From positions 1-64,000 of the forward strand of contig NZ_PXYL01000023.1 in NCBI RefSeq assembly GCF_003012705.1: a stretch of 64,000 nt of DNA. Reading direction: 5' to 3'. Position 1 is the stretch's first letter. Each line of letters starts with the position of its first letter. This DNA comes from Pseudaminobacter soli (ex Li et al. 2025) (GTDB lineage: Bacteria; Pseudomonadota; Alphaproteobacteria; Rhizobiales; Rhizobiaceae). Positions 45,956 through 54,476 of the stretch are shown here, piece after piece. The notes beneath the pieces are model-generated. The model searched no databases. It was not told the DNA's origin and saw only the letters and a list, made by a program, of their open reading frames with translations. The position numbers and the translations under genes were made by a program.

Positions 45956-46513
45956 ATGTCGAACAAGGACGTCTGTCTGCTGACGACGAAGGACTACACC
46001 ATTCTGGAAGTGATGCAGGAGCGCTGCCTGGGTCGGGACGATCCGATCCGGGAGCTCCTGCGCCGCAAACTCGACGGCGCGACCGTCGTCTTCCGCGACG
46101 ATATCCCGTCCACGGTGGTCACGCTCAGCAGCCGCGTGTCGTATCGCATCGATGACGGCCCGGCCGAAACCCGCATCGTCGCCCATGACGAGATGCGCGG
46201 CATGGTCGGCTCGGTGCTGTCGATCACCAATCCGCGCGGGCTGGCCTTGCTGGGCCTTGCCGAGGGGCAGTCGATCACCATTCGCCGCATCGACGGCGAG
46301 GAGGAGACGCTGACCGTGCAGGAGGTGGTCTATCAGCCGGAGGCGGCGAAGCGCGAGGCCGACACGCTGCAGCGCGGCGGCGTGCCGCCCAAGCCGCGCG
46401 GGCCGATCCTGCGCCTCGTCCACCGCTCCGACGATGTTCCGCTGCGCCCGAAGCGGGAGCTTTTGGCGCCTTTCGACGGCGGCCCGGACGATCCGGGGCC
46501 GTCGGCGGCTTGA
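45956..46513 (+). CDS. Second Rnk/GreA C-terminal domain protein
   Basis: 185 residues from the ATG at 45956, with GGAGG upstream. An N-terminal part differs from Rnk; the central domain VVTLSSRVSYRIDDGPAETRIV and ITNPRGLALLGLAEGQSI matches the C-terminal GreA/GreB fold. A Pro-rich C-terminal tail of about 50 residues is extra. It lies 170 bases after the rnk-like gene on the same strand and is probably its diverged relative. It may bind RNA polymerase in competition with Gre factors. Confidence 0.78.
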   Translation: MSNKDVCLLTTKDYTILEVMQERCLGRDDPIRELLRRKLDGATVVFRDDIPSTVVTLSSRVSYRIDDGPAETRIVAHDEMRGMVGSVLSITNPRGLALLGLAEGQSITIRRIDGEEETLTVQEVVYQPEAAKREADTLQRGGVPPKPRGPILRLVHRSDDVPLRPKRELLAPFDGGPDDPGPSAA

Positions 46514-46556
46514 AAAGCTCTGGCAGCCTCCTGGCCGATGCCGCTTCGGCGGCTCT

Positions 46557-46952
46557 TCACTGCTTGTCGCAGGTTGTGGCGGAATAGTTTCCGCTCGCCT
46601 CGAGCATGATGATGTCGAAGGAGGCCGCCGCATCGCTGTTGGCGGTGACCTGGGTGAGGTCGATCGAATTGCCTCCCGAGGTGAAGCCGCCGAGCGGGCC
46701 AAGCCAGGTGAGTTCGCCCTCCGGGGTGAGCTCGTATTTCTGGGGCGGCGGCGGCGGTCCGAATCGATACGGGCCGCGATAGCTGTCGCCCTCGATGATG
46801 ATGTCGCCGAGATGGATGAACTGGCCGAGGGCGTAGACCTCGCAGTGGTAGACGCCGTCGACGAGGCGGCCTACAGGCGGGTCGGCGAGCGCGGGGCAGG
46901 TAGCAGCTGAAAGCAGGAGGCCGGAAAGACAGGCGGCTCTGAAAGTCGTCAT
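46557..46952 (-). CDS. Secreted hypothetical protein
   Basis: 131 residues with a signal peptide cleaved near ALA-D (about residue 23). The mature part is beta-rich and has a polyproline stretch (GPPPPPQ) and a single cysteine pair (Cys near residues 37 and 128). No family recognised. Convergent with the second Rnk-like gene. Confidence 0.7.
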   Translation of the reverse strand: MTTFRAACLSGLLLSAATCPALADPPVGRLVDGVYHCEVYALGQFIHLGDIIIEGDSYRGPYRFGPPPPPQKYELTPEGELTWLGPLGGFTSGGNSIDLTQVTANSDAAASFDIIMLEASGNYSATTCDKQ

Positions 46953-47087
46953 CGTCGTGCCTCTGCCAATCTATGTGCCTGCCTGCAATCGGTCGCACGG
47001 AGCCCATGCGACTCCCGCGAGAAAAGCACTCCCGAAGACGCTCGGCAAGAGCTGCCTTCGGCGGCTGCGGCTATGCCTCAGGCCGGC

Positions 47088-47399
47088 CTACATCTGGTCG
47101 TTGTAGGGTTCCTTGGTCTGCGCCACCATCCGGGCGAGGTCCGAAAAGCTCGGGAGATCGCCGCTCGACAGGCGGCCGCCATTGGCGAGCTGCAGCAAGC
47201 GGATGGGGAAGCAGACGGCGTCGCGGTTGGCCGGCGACATGTCCTCGATGATGTGGTCGTCGGCGGTGGCGTTGGCCTCGGCGCGGCGCAATGCCGTGTC
47301 GATTTCCTCGACGCTGAGAATGCCCTTCTTGACCAGCACGTCGTTGATCGAGGCGATGGCGAGGTAAAGGCCCTCGAGCTGCAGGTTGGCGGTGTTCAT
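47088..47399 (-). CDS. Conserved-looking hypothetical protein
   Basis: 103 residues with a GGAGGGA site before the ATG. It is soluble and helix-rich, opening with a helical pair (LYLAIASINDVLVKKGILSVEEIDTAL) that recalls proteins with tetratricopeptide-like or regulatory helices. Small proteins with the same opening are seen in rhizobia, but no function is known. Confidence 0.65.
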   Translation of the reverse strand: MNTANLQLEGLYLAIASINDVLVKKGILSVEEIDTALRRAEANATADDHIIEDMSPANRDAVCFPIRLLQLANGGRLSSGDLPSFSDLARMVAQTKEPYNDQM

Positions 47400-47511
47400 C
47401 GGTCCCTCCGGAGGCGGTTGCGATCCGGGTTAACGCGCGGCCCGGCGGTGCGATCCCGGATCCGGAGAATCTACCCTGCAAGCCGATCGAGTTGCCGGAA
47501 AGATACTCGCT

Positions 47512-47676
47512 CTATTGCGGAGAGGTAGGGGCGCCCGCCATGCGGCAGTTCAGCGTCGACCATTTTGCGCAGGGCGCGGAAGTAGCTTCGATCCGCGCGG
47601 ACAGCCTTGCAAGCTCGGCAAAGCCGATCGCGAAACCCGAAATCAGCACAGACAGCACAACAAGACGCAAGGCCAT
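47512..47676 (-). CDS. Small membrane or secreted protein
   Basis: 54 residues with an excellent AAGGAGGGG ribosome binding site seven bases before the ATG. A hydrophobic N-terminus (LVVLSVLISGFAIGFAEL) could be a signal peptide or a single membrane anchor, and two cysteines follow (positions 36 and 44). It is in a region otherwise without genes and divergent from the VOC dioxygenase. Family not recognised. Confidence 0.5.
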   Translation of the reverse strand: MALRLVVLSVLISGFAIGFAELARLSARIEATSAPCAKWSTLNCRMAGAPTSPQ

Positions 47677-47883
47677 AGTCCCCTCCTTGCAGGCCACCCC
47701 ACCAATGGCAGTTGCGGAAGATAGAGCGGTTCGTGCCGCCGGGGAAGATGTCCGATTGGTGGACAATCGGGCCTGGCATGTCCACCGTCCGAAGACGGTC
47801 TGTCTCTTGCCGTCCATCTGGCCGGCCGGGGCGAAGCGCGCCATCTTGTGTCCAACATCCCGCAAGACGGGCAGGAGACGCAC

Positions 47884-48837
47884 ATGACACTTGAACTGAC
47901 CGGCATCCACCATCTGACGGCGATCACCGCAAATGCCGCGCAGAACCTGAAATTCTATACCAGGACGCTCGGCCTTCGCCTGGTGAAGAAGACGGTGAAC
48001 CAGGACGACACCAGCGCCTACCACCTCTTCTACGCCGACGGGCAGGCGACGCCCGGAACCGACATCACCTTCTTCGACTGGCCGGTGGGCCCGGAGCGGC
48101 GCGGCACCCACAGTATTTCACGCACCGCGATGCGCGTTTCGGGCGAGGGCAGCCTTGCCTGGTGGCGCGAGCATCTAAAGGCTGAAGGCGTTACGGCCGG
48201 CGACATCGCCGAGATCGGCGGCTACCATTCGCTCGACTTCGAGGATTTCGAGGGCCAGCGGCTGCGGCTCGTCGATGACGGCGGCAGGGGCGAGGTGCAT
48301 CCCTGGGCCGGCAGCACCATTCCGGCCGAGCACCAGATCCGCGGCCTCGGGCCGATCACGCTCAGCGTTCCGGACCTGCGCCCGACCGAACTGGTGCTGA
48401 CCAAGGTGATGAACATGCGCCAGGTGCGCGACTATGCTTCGCCCGACGGCAATGGCCACGTCCATGTCTTCGCGATGGGCGAGGGGGGACCTGCTGCCGA
48501 GCTCCACGTCGCCGTGCAGCCGGGGCTTCCCGTCACCATGCAGGGGGCAGGTGCTGTGCATCACGTCGCCTTCCGCACGCCGGACATCGAGCAGATGCAC
48601 GAATGGACGGCGAGGTTGGAGGGCTTCCGCCTGCCGTCCAGCGGCGAGGTGGAGCGCTACTATTTCCGCTCGCTCTATTTCCGCGAGCCCAACGGCATCC
48701 TTTTCGAGATCGCGACGGACGGCCCTGGCTTCACCGCCGACGAGCCGCTGGACAAGCTCGGCGAAAGGCTGTCGCTGCCGCCGTTCCTCGAGCCGAAACG
48801 CGCCTCGATCGAAGCCGGCCTGAAGTCGCTCGCATAA
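47884..48837 (+). CDS. Ring-cleaving dioxygenase (VOC superfamily)
   Basis: 317 residues from the ATG at 47884. Two VOC halves are seen, the first with the metal His in [15 protein letters not shown], the second with [10 protein letters not shown] and a C-terminal [14 protein letters not shown], the MhqO/LinE-type pattern. Such enzymes cleave hydroquinones using Fe(II). The next gene is an FMN reductase, the usual partner in quinone detoxification. Confidence 0.9.
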   Translation: MTLELTGIHHLTAITANAAQNLKFYTRTLGLRLVKKTVNQDDTSAYHLFYADGQATPGTDITFFDWPVGPERRGTHSISRTAMRVSGEGSLAWWREHLKAEGVTAGDIAEIGGYHSLDFEDFEGQRLRLVDDGGRGEVHPWAGSTIPAEHQIRGLGPITLSVPDLRPTELVLTKVMNMRQVRDYASPDGNGHVHVFAMGEGGPAAELHVAVQPGLPVTMQGAGAVHHVAFRTPDIEQMHEWTARLEGFRLPSSGEVERYYFRSLYFREPNGILFEIATDGPGFTADEPLDKLGERLSLPPFLEPKRASIEAGLKSLA

Positions 48838-48844
48838 AACCCCC

Positions 48845-48872
48845 GGCGCGAGGCGCTGATCCGCCTCGCGCC
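48845..48872 (+). terminator. Strong intercistronic hairpin
   Basis: Eleven-base perfect stem GGCGCGAGGCG/CGCCTCGCGCC with a six-base loop between the dioxygenase and the FMN reductase genes. No T-run follows, so it may attenuate or stabilise mRNA ends instead of ending transcription. Confidence 0.4.
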
Positions 48873-48896
48873 ACCCCTTGCATGGAGTATTTTTGA

Positions 48897-49460
48897 ATGA
48901 CGAAATTGGTTGGCATATCCGGCAGTCTGCGCCGCGGCTCCTACAACTCGGCGCTTTTGTGCGCGGCCGTGCCCATGGCGCCGTCCGGCGTCGAATTCGT
49001 CGCCTCGACGATCCACGGCATTCCGCTCTATGACGGCGATGTCGAAGCAAGCGAAGGCATTCCGCCGGCGGTTGCCCAGCTCAAGGAACTGGTCGCGACA
49101 GCCGACGGCGTGATCCTCTTCACGCCCGAATACAACAATTCGCTGCCCGGCGTCTTCAAGAACGCGATCGACTGGCTGAGCCGTCCGTCCAGCGACATCA
49201 AGCGGGTGTTCGGCGGCCGCCCGTTCGCGGTGCTGGGTGCTTCGCCCGGCGGCTTCGGCACCATTCTCAGCCAGAATGCCTGGCTTTCGGTGCTGCGCAC
49301 CCTCGGCACGGAACCCTGGTTCGGCGGACGCATGCTTGTTGCCCGCGCTTCCACCGTGTTCGACGAAAACGGCAACCTCACTGACGAGAAAGTGGCCCAG
49401 CAGCTGCAGGCATTCATCAGCGGCTTTGCGGAATTTGCCGCTGCCCACCGCCGCGCCTGA
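48897..49460 (+). CDS. NADPH-dependent FMN reductase
   Basis: 187 residues of the flavodoxin-like NAD(P)H-dependent FMN reductase family. The flavin motif is GISGSLRRGSYN, and FTPEYNNSLPGVFKNAIDW is the family signature. These enzymes reduce FMN, quinones or azo dyes. It follows the ring-cleaving dioxygenase on the same strand. Confidence 0.9.
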   Translation: MTKLVGISGSLRRGSYNSALLCAAVPMAPSGVEFVASTIHGIPLYDGDVEASEGIPPAVAQLKELVATADGVILFTPEYNNSLPGVFKNAIDWLSRPSSDIKRVFGGRPFAVLGASPGGFGTILSQNAWLSVLRTLGTEPWFGGRMLVARASTVFDENGNLTDEKVAQQLQAFISGFAEFAAAHRRA

Positions 49461-49592
49461 ACGGCCTCACGAGGGGCCATCGCCGGTGAAAACAATCGCC
49501 CGGCGACGGCTATTCGTGTATGAGTTGAAAACTGGCAGCGGCGCTTTTCGCGCCCTGCCGGTTTCTCGGTTCCGGATCGTGGGGGATGATCC

Positions 49593-50060
49593 ATGGACAA
49601 GATAAGCCTGCAGAACCCGCTGTTTGCGACTTATGTCATCGCGGCTGCCCTGATGATCCTCAAGGCCGTCAGCATGTCCTGGCTCACCGTCGTACGTATG
49701 ACGCAGGAGAAGGGCGGCTACCGTTCGCCCGAAGACCTGAGAAAAACTGCGCTGAATCCGGACCCCAATCCGAAACAGCTCGAACCCAATGAGCGGGTCG
49801 AGCGCATCCGCCGCATTCAGCTCAACGATCTGGAGAGCCTGCCGTTCTTTCTGGTCGCGGGCCTGCTCTTCGTGCTGACCGACCCGCCGCTGTGGCTCGC
49901 GCAATGGCTGCTCTATGGCTATGTGGTCTCGCGCCTGCTGCACTTTGCGGCCTATCTCTCCGCGCAGACCCACGACATGCGCGCGACTCTTTGGACCGTG
50001 GGCTCGCTGATCCTGATTTTCATGACCCTTTGGGCGCTGGTAGCCGCGCTTCACGCCTGA
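49593..50060 (+). CDS. MAPEG family protein
   Basis: 155 residues with four membrane segments. The family mark is the loop with NDLESLPFF and the polar ERIRRIQ stretch that binds glutathione in eukaryotic members. Bacterial MAPEG proteins are glutathione transferases or peroxidases of unclear substrate. It lies 130 bases after the FMN reductase, same strand. Confidence 0.88.
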   Translation: MDKISLQNPLFATYVIAAALMILKAVSMSWLTVVRMTQEKGGYRSPEDLRKTALNPDPNPKQLEPNERVERIRRIQLNDLESLPFFLVAGLLFVLTDPPLWLAQWLLYGYVVSRLLHFAAYLSAQTHDMRATLWTVGSLILIFMTLWALVAALHA

Positions 50061-50194
50061 CCGACGGCATTCGACGTGGTGCCGATCGCGATCCCCGACT
50101 CGCGCCCGGCAGCACAAGGTTCCGGAACAATTCGGACGCGAAAAGGTTAGGGGAGGGGCCGTTGTGCGGCTTCGCCTCGAACAGGGAGTGGGCC

Positions 50195-51079
50195 ATGCGT
50201 GCCTCCGATCCTATCGCGCCGGCTTCCACGGATTTTCGACCTTTCCCGTCAAGTTTCACCACCCTCACCATACCTGCGAACGGCGCGGATATTTTCGTCC
50301 GCGCGGGTGGGACGGGGCCGGCGGTGGTCTTGCTGCACGGCTACGGCGAAACCGGCGACATGTGGGCGCCCTTGGCCGAAAAGTTGGCAGAGGACCATAC
50401 GGTGGTCGTTCCCGATTTGCGCGGCATGGGGTTGTCGTCCCATCCGGCCGACGGCTACGACAAGAAGACTGAAGCCCGCGACATCGCGGCTGTGCTCGAT
50501 GCGCTGAAGATCGACAAGGTCGACCTCGTCGCGCATGACATCGGCAATATGGTCGGTTACGCCTTCGCCGCGGAACATCCCGAGCGGGTGAGCAAGTTCG
50601 TGCTGATGGATGCGCCGCTGCCGGGGGTCGGGCCCTGGGAGGAAATCCTGAAGAACCCGCTTCTGTGGCATTTCCGCTTCGGTGGTCCGGATATGGAGCG
50701 GCTGGTCGCTGGTCGCGAGCGCATCTATCTCGACCGCTTCTGGAACGAATTCTCGGCCGACCCGAAGAACTTCGACGAAGCCTCGCGCGCGCACTATGCC
50801 AGGCTTTACGCGCTGCCGGGCGCCATGCATTCCGGCTTCGAGCAATTCAAGGCTTTCGATCAGGACGCGATCGACAACAAGGCGTTCCTCGCCAAAGGCC
50901 TGTTGCAAATGCCGGTCCTGGCGATCGGCGGCGAAAAGTCGTTCGGCTCGACGATGGCCGTCGTCATGCGCTTCGCGGCAAGCGATGTGCACGAAGCGGT
51001 GATCCCAAATGCCGGGCACTGGCTGATGGAGGAGAACCCCACGGCCACGATCGATGCGGTGACGAAATTCCTGCACTAG
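50195..51079 (+). CDS. Alpha/beta hydrolase (epoxide hydrolase/haloalkane dehalogenase-like)
   Basis: 294 residues from the ATG at 50195. The HGYGETGDMW oxyanion loop precedes the nucleophile in DLVAHDIGNMVG, where aspartate takes the place of serine, the pattern of epoxide hydrolases and dehalogenases. The acid lies before VIPNAGHWLMEENP, which holds the catalytic His. It hydrolyses epoxides, halides or fluoroacetate-like compounds; which is unknown. It is last in the detoxification-like run starting with the dioxygenase. Confidence 0.9.
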   Translation: MRASDPIAPASTDFRPFPSSFTTLTIPANGADIFVRAGGTGPAVVLLHGYGETGDMWAPLAEKLAEDHTVVVPDLRGMGLSSHPADGYDKKTEARDIAAVLDALKIDKVDLVAHDIGNMVGYAFAAEHPERVSKFVLMDAPLPGVGPWEEILKNPLLWHFRFGGPDMERLVAGRERIYLDRFWNEFSADPKNFDEASRAHYARLYALPGAMHSGFEQFKAFDQDAIDNKAFLAKGLLQMPVLAIGGEKSFGSTMAVVMRFAASDVHEAVIPNAGHWLMEENPTATIDAVTKFLH

Positions 51080-51133
51080 GCGCGGTGGCGCCGATCAAAC
51101 AGCTGAGCATGGGCGGAGAGAAAGAAGCCGGCA

Positions 51134-51150
51134 GGCGGTGCCCAACCGCC
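51134..51150. terminator. Hairpin between convergent genes
   Basis: GGCGGT and ACCGCC around a five-base loop, in the 90-base gap between the alpha/beta hydrolase and the small secreted gene. No T-run. Confidence 0.3.
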
Positions 51151-51169
51151 GCCCACCAGCCTCGGGGCG

Positions 51170-51448
51170 TCAGAAGTCGCCGACCACGCCGCAGAAGTCC
51201 TTTTCACGGTCGTTCTGCGGGTTGGCGCATTCGCCCTTGATCTTGGTGTGCTTTTCCTCGGGGAGCAGGTCCCACGCGGCCTTCATCTCGTCCTTCGAGC
51301 GCATCTGGGTCATTTCGTTGTCCGTATACATCGGACCGACGACCTCGGAATTCTGGATATCCCGGTCGGTTGTCGCGGTCTGAGCATATGCGGCCCCCAC
51401 CGCAACGCCAAAGACAACTGAAGCGATCGAAAGCAACTTGAACGTCAT
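51170..51448 (-). CDS. Small secreted protein
   Basis: 92 residues from the ATG at 51448, with GGAGAGG upstream. A signal peptide (FKLLSIASVVFGVAVGAAYA) is cleaved near residue 23. The mature part is acidic and contains two cysteines (GECANP and DFCGVV). The composition recalls small periplasmic stress proteins of rhizobia, but no family is recognised. Confidence 0.7.
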   Translation of the reverse strand: MTFKLLSIASVVFGVAVGAAYAQTATTDRDIQNSEVVGPMYTDNEMTQMRSKDEMKAAWDLLPEEKHTKIKGECANPQNDREKDFCGVVGDF

Positions 51449-51688
51449 GATAGCCTCTCCATTTGGGGTTCTGCCAAAAAATGACACTGGAAACGCCCTT
51501 TGAAGTAGAACGGTGTTCGAAGACGTCCAGGGGTTGTGCGCAATAAACTTCTGGTGGTGGTTAACAGCGTTGTCTTGTCTCTGGTGAACATTGCGGGCTT
51601 TTCGCACATTCGCTCGGCTTCATCGTCTTTCCATCCCGACGGCTAAGGACCGGCTTTTAGCCGGCTGGAGAAGCCGTTTGGACCGACC

Positions 51689-52465
51689 CTACCGATAGAA
51701 CGCACTTGGCGGCATGCCGAAGTGCTTTCGGAACATGGCCGCAAAGGCGCTTTGGCTGGCGTAGCCGCTGTCGAGCGCGACATCGATGATCCGCTCGCCA
51801 TGGGCGAGCCGTTCGAGCGCGAACAGAAGCCGCGCCTGCTGGCGCCATTGGCCGAATGTCAGCCCCGTCTCTTTGGAGAAGAGGCGGTGGATGGTCTTGG
51901 GCGTCACCTTGAGTTCCTGCGCCCATTGCTCGGCGGTCGAAACGTCGTCGGGGCGGGCAAGCAGTGCCTCGCACACGCGGCGCAGGCGGCGGTCCTGCGG
52001 CATCGGCAGGTGAAGCGGAAGCACGCTCACTTCCACCAGTTCGTCGAGCAGCAGCCACATCAAGCGTTCGTCGCGCGTGTCGGGCTCGTAGTCGAGCGGC
52101 ACGCGCATGGCAGCGACGATCAGCTCGCGCAGGAGCGGCGATACCGCAACCACGCAGTTCGTCTTCGGCAGATGGGGCGCGGCTTGCGGATCGACAAAGA
52201 GGGTGCGGATCTTCACCGCGCCGCTCATCCGCACCTCGTGCTCGAGCCCGGCCACCAGCCAGACCGCCCGGTTGGGCGGCACCACCCAGGTTCCCGAGGC
52301 CGAGCGCACGATCATGACGCCCTCGATGGCGTAGAGAAGCTGGCAGCGGGGATGGGCATGCAGGCCGGTGGAGGCATCGCTTGGATAGTCGATCTCCATC
52401 GCCGCCATGGGCCGCGCCGTGGCGTGATAGTCGAGGTGCTTGGTGGTCAGCTGGTCTTCAGGCAT
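51689..52465 (-). CDS. AraC family transcriptional regulator (NimR-like)
   Basis: 258 residues. An N-terminal cupin is recognised by GLHAHPRCQLLYAIEGVMIV, and the C-terminal helix-turn-helix by KTIHRLFSKETGLTFGQWR and SGYASQSAFAAMFRKHFG. This layout is that of NimR/YeaM-type regulators, which control adjacent exporters. The gene is divergent from the frameshifted EamA transporter, so it probably regulates it. Confidence 0.9.
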   Translation of the reverse strand: MPEDQLTTKHLDYHATARPMAAMEIDYPSDASTGLHAHPRCQLLYAIEGVMIVRSASGTWVVPPNRAVWLVAGLEHEVRMSGAVKIRTLFVDPQAAPHLPKTNCVVAVSPLLRELIVAAMRVPLDYEPDTRDERLMWLLLDELVEVSVLPLHLPMPQDRRLRRVCEALLARPDDVSTAEQWAQELKVTPKTIHRLFSKETGLTFGQWRQQARLLFALERLAHGERIIDVALDSGYASQSAFAAMFRKHFGMPPSAFYR

Positions 52466-52559
52466 GTCCCATTCTCGCTAGGTTCTGTCATTCTAGCGTG
52501 AGACTGACTTGGCGGCGACCGGCTAATTGCTGCGGCAGACTTCCTTGAAGAGCCGCAAC

Positions 52560-53473
52560 ATGATCAAGCAGAAAGCCGCGTTTCTCTATCCCTTCGCCGC
52601 CATCGTCCTGTGGGCGGGCAATGTCATCGCCTCCCGCCTCTCGGCGCATACGATCGGCCGCAGGCCATCACCTTCTATCGGCTGCTGCTGGCGGTCGCGC
52701 TGATGAGCCTGTTCGTCGCGCGGCCTGCCTGGCGGAACCGGGCGGCGATCTGGCCGCATCTCGGACAGTTTGCCATCCTCGGCTTCCTCGCCATGTGCCT
52801 GTTCCAGAGCCTTTCCTATCTTGCGGCGGAGACGACGACGGCGACCAATATGGCCGTCTTCACCGCCTTGACGCCGCTGCTGACGGTGGGGCTGAGCGCC
52901 GTCATGCTGGGCGAGGATCCGACCGCCGGCATGGTCGGCGGGGCGTTGCTGTCGCTTGCGGGCTTGATCTATCTCGTCAGCGGCGGCGACCTGACGGCCC
53001 TGCTGCGCGACGGCGTTCATCCCGGCGATGCGCTGATGCTGGTGGCAGCCTTCGTCTATGCGCTTTACGGCGTGCTGCTGAAGCGCTGGAGCCTGCCAGT
53101 CGCGGGCTGGCAGTCCACCTATATGCAGGCGCTCTGCGCGCTGGCCGTCATGTTCCCGGCTTTCCTCGCAACCCCGGCGCCTCTGCGCCAGCTCAATGCC
53201 GAGACGCTGCCGCTCATCGCCTATGCAGGCGGGCTCGCCTCGGTGGTGCTGCCGTTTCTCTGGATTCGCGGGGTCCAGCAACTCGGCCCGAGCCGCTGCG
53301 CCATCTTCATGAACCTCCTGCCGGTGCTGACGGCCGCGGCGGCGATCGTCATGCTGGGCGAGCCCGTGCGGCCGTTCCATGTCATCGGCGGCGGGCTGGC
53401 CCTGGCCGGCGTCATCTGCGCCCAGATTTTCCGGCGGCCGCTCGCCCGGCGGCGCGCGCTGGCAAGCGAGTAG
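52560..53473 (+). pseudogene. EamA (DMT) family transporter, frameshifted
   Basis: The ATG at 52560 opens 33 residues typical of an EamA N-terminus (MIKQKAAFLYPFAAIVLW...), then the frame runs to a stop at 52701. The rest of a normal ten-helix transporter continues in another frame through 53473, starting at PQAITFYRLLLAVALM. The two parts join perfectly if one C is restored near 52658-52660, giving THTIG-PQAIT. So this is either a true one-base deletion or a sequencing error. The second half looks intact and conserved, which favours a recent event. Confidence 0.82.
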
Positions 53474-53490
53474 AACAAGTGGAAAGAGAC

Positions 53491-54396
53491 ATGATGAACG
53501 ATCCGACCAACCGCGACCTGTTGCTGCGCATCGCCGAGGCTTTCGAGCGCCTCGCGCCGCCGCCTCCGTCTTCCGGGCTGGAGGAGATCGCCGAGGGCTA
53601 TCTGTGGATCGCGCAAGCCAAGCGGCTGAAGGCGGTGCACCGGATCGCGCGTATCGACCTCGATCTCTTGCAGCGGGTCGATATGCAGCGCGACGCGCTG
53701 CTCGCCAATACGCGCGGCTTTGCGGCCGGCCGCGAGGCCAACAATGCGCTTTTGTGGGGCGCGCGCGGCACGGGAAAATCCTCTCTGGTGAAATCCGTGC
53801 ATGCCCAGGTAAACCAGGAACGGAAGACCGGCGCCGCCCCGGTCGCGTTGGTCGAGGTACAGCGGGAGGACATCGGCAGCTTGCCCGACCTGCTCGAACT
53901 GCTGGAAGCGGCCGAGCCGCGGCGCTTCATCCTGTTTTGCGACGACCTGTCTTTCGACGCAGGCGAGGCCGCCTACAAATCGCTGAAGGCGGTGCTGGAC
54001 GGCGGCATCGCCGGGCGCCCCGACAATGTCGTATTCTACGCGACGTCGAACCGGCGCCACCTCCTGGCGCGGGACATGATCGACAATGAGCGGGCGACCG
54101 CCATCAATCCCGGCGAGGCGATCGAGGAGAAGGTCTCGCTGTCGGACCGCTTCGGCTTGTGGCTCGGGTTCCACGCCGTCGATCAGGATGGCTATCTCGA
54201 CATGGTCCGCGGCTACGTGGCCCATCTGGGCATCGCGATCGAGGCGGCCGATCTGGAAAGGCAGGCCCTCGAATGGGCGATGCAGCGCGGCTCCCGCTCC
54301 GGCCGTACCGCCTGGCAGTTCATCCAGAGCCTGATGGCAGCGCCGGTCGAGCCGAGGCCAACCGCCTCCGTGACGCGCCTCGCCGGACCGCGTTGA
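53491..54396 (+). CDS. DUF815 AAA+ ATPase
   Basis: 301 residues from the ATG at 53491. The Walker A is LLWGARGTGKSSLVKS near residue 90, with a Walker B-type FILFCDDLSFD and the conserved YATSNRRHLL sensor. DUF815 proteins are AAA+ ATPases of unknown substrate. It follows the broken EamA gene by 17 bases on the same strand, so the two may have been co-transcribed. Confidence 0.88.
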   Translation: MMNDPTNRDLLLRIAEAFERLAPPPPSSGLEEIAEGYLWIAQAKRLKAVHRIARIDLDLLQRVDMQRDALLANTRGFAAGREANNALLWGARGTGKSSLVKSVHAQVNQERKTGAAPVALVEVQREDIGSLPDLLELLEAAEPRRFILFCDDLSFDAGEAAYKSLKAVLDGGIAGRPDNVVFYATSNRRHLLARDMIDNERATAINPGEAIEEKVSLSDRFGLWLGFHAVDQDGYLDMVRGYVAHLGIAIEAADLERQALEWAMQRGSRSGRTAWQFIQSLMAAPVEPRPTASVTRLAGPR

Positions 54397-54418
54397 CGCT
54401 ATTGGCTTGCTGACGAAA

Positions 54419-54453
54419 GCGGCCGGCGCCTCCTCTCGGAGAGCACCGGCCGC
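54419..54453. terminator. Likely bidirectional terminator
   Basis: GCGGCCGG and CCGGCCGC arms around a nineteen-base loop that itself contains a small CTC...GAG stem, in the gap between convergent genes. Confidence 0.5.
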
Positions 54454-54476
54454 GTACTTGGCTTTGTTGCGCCGGC

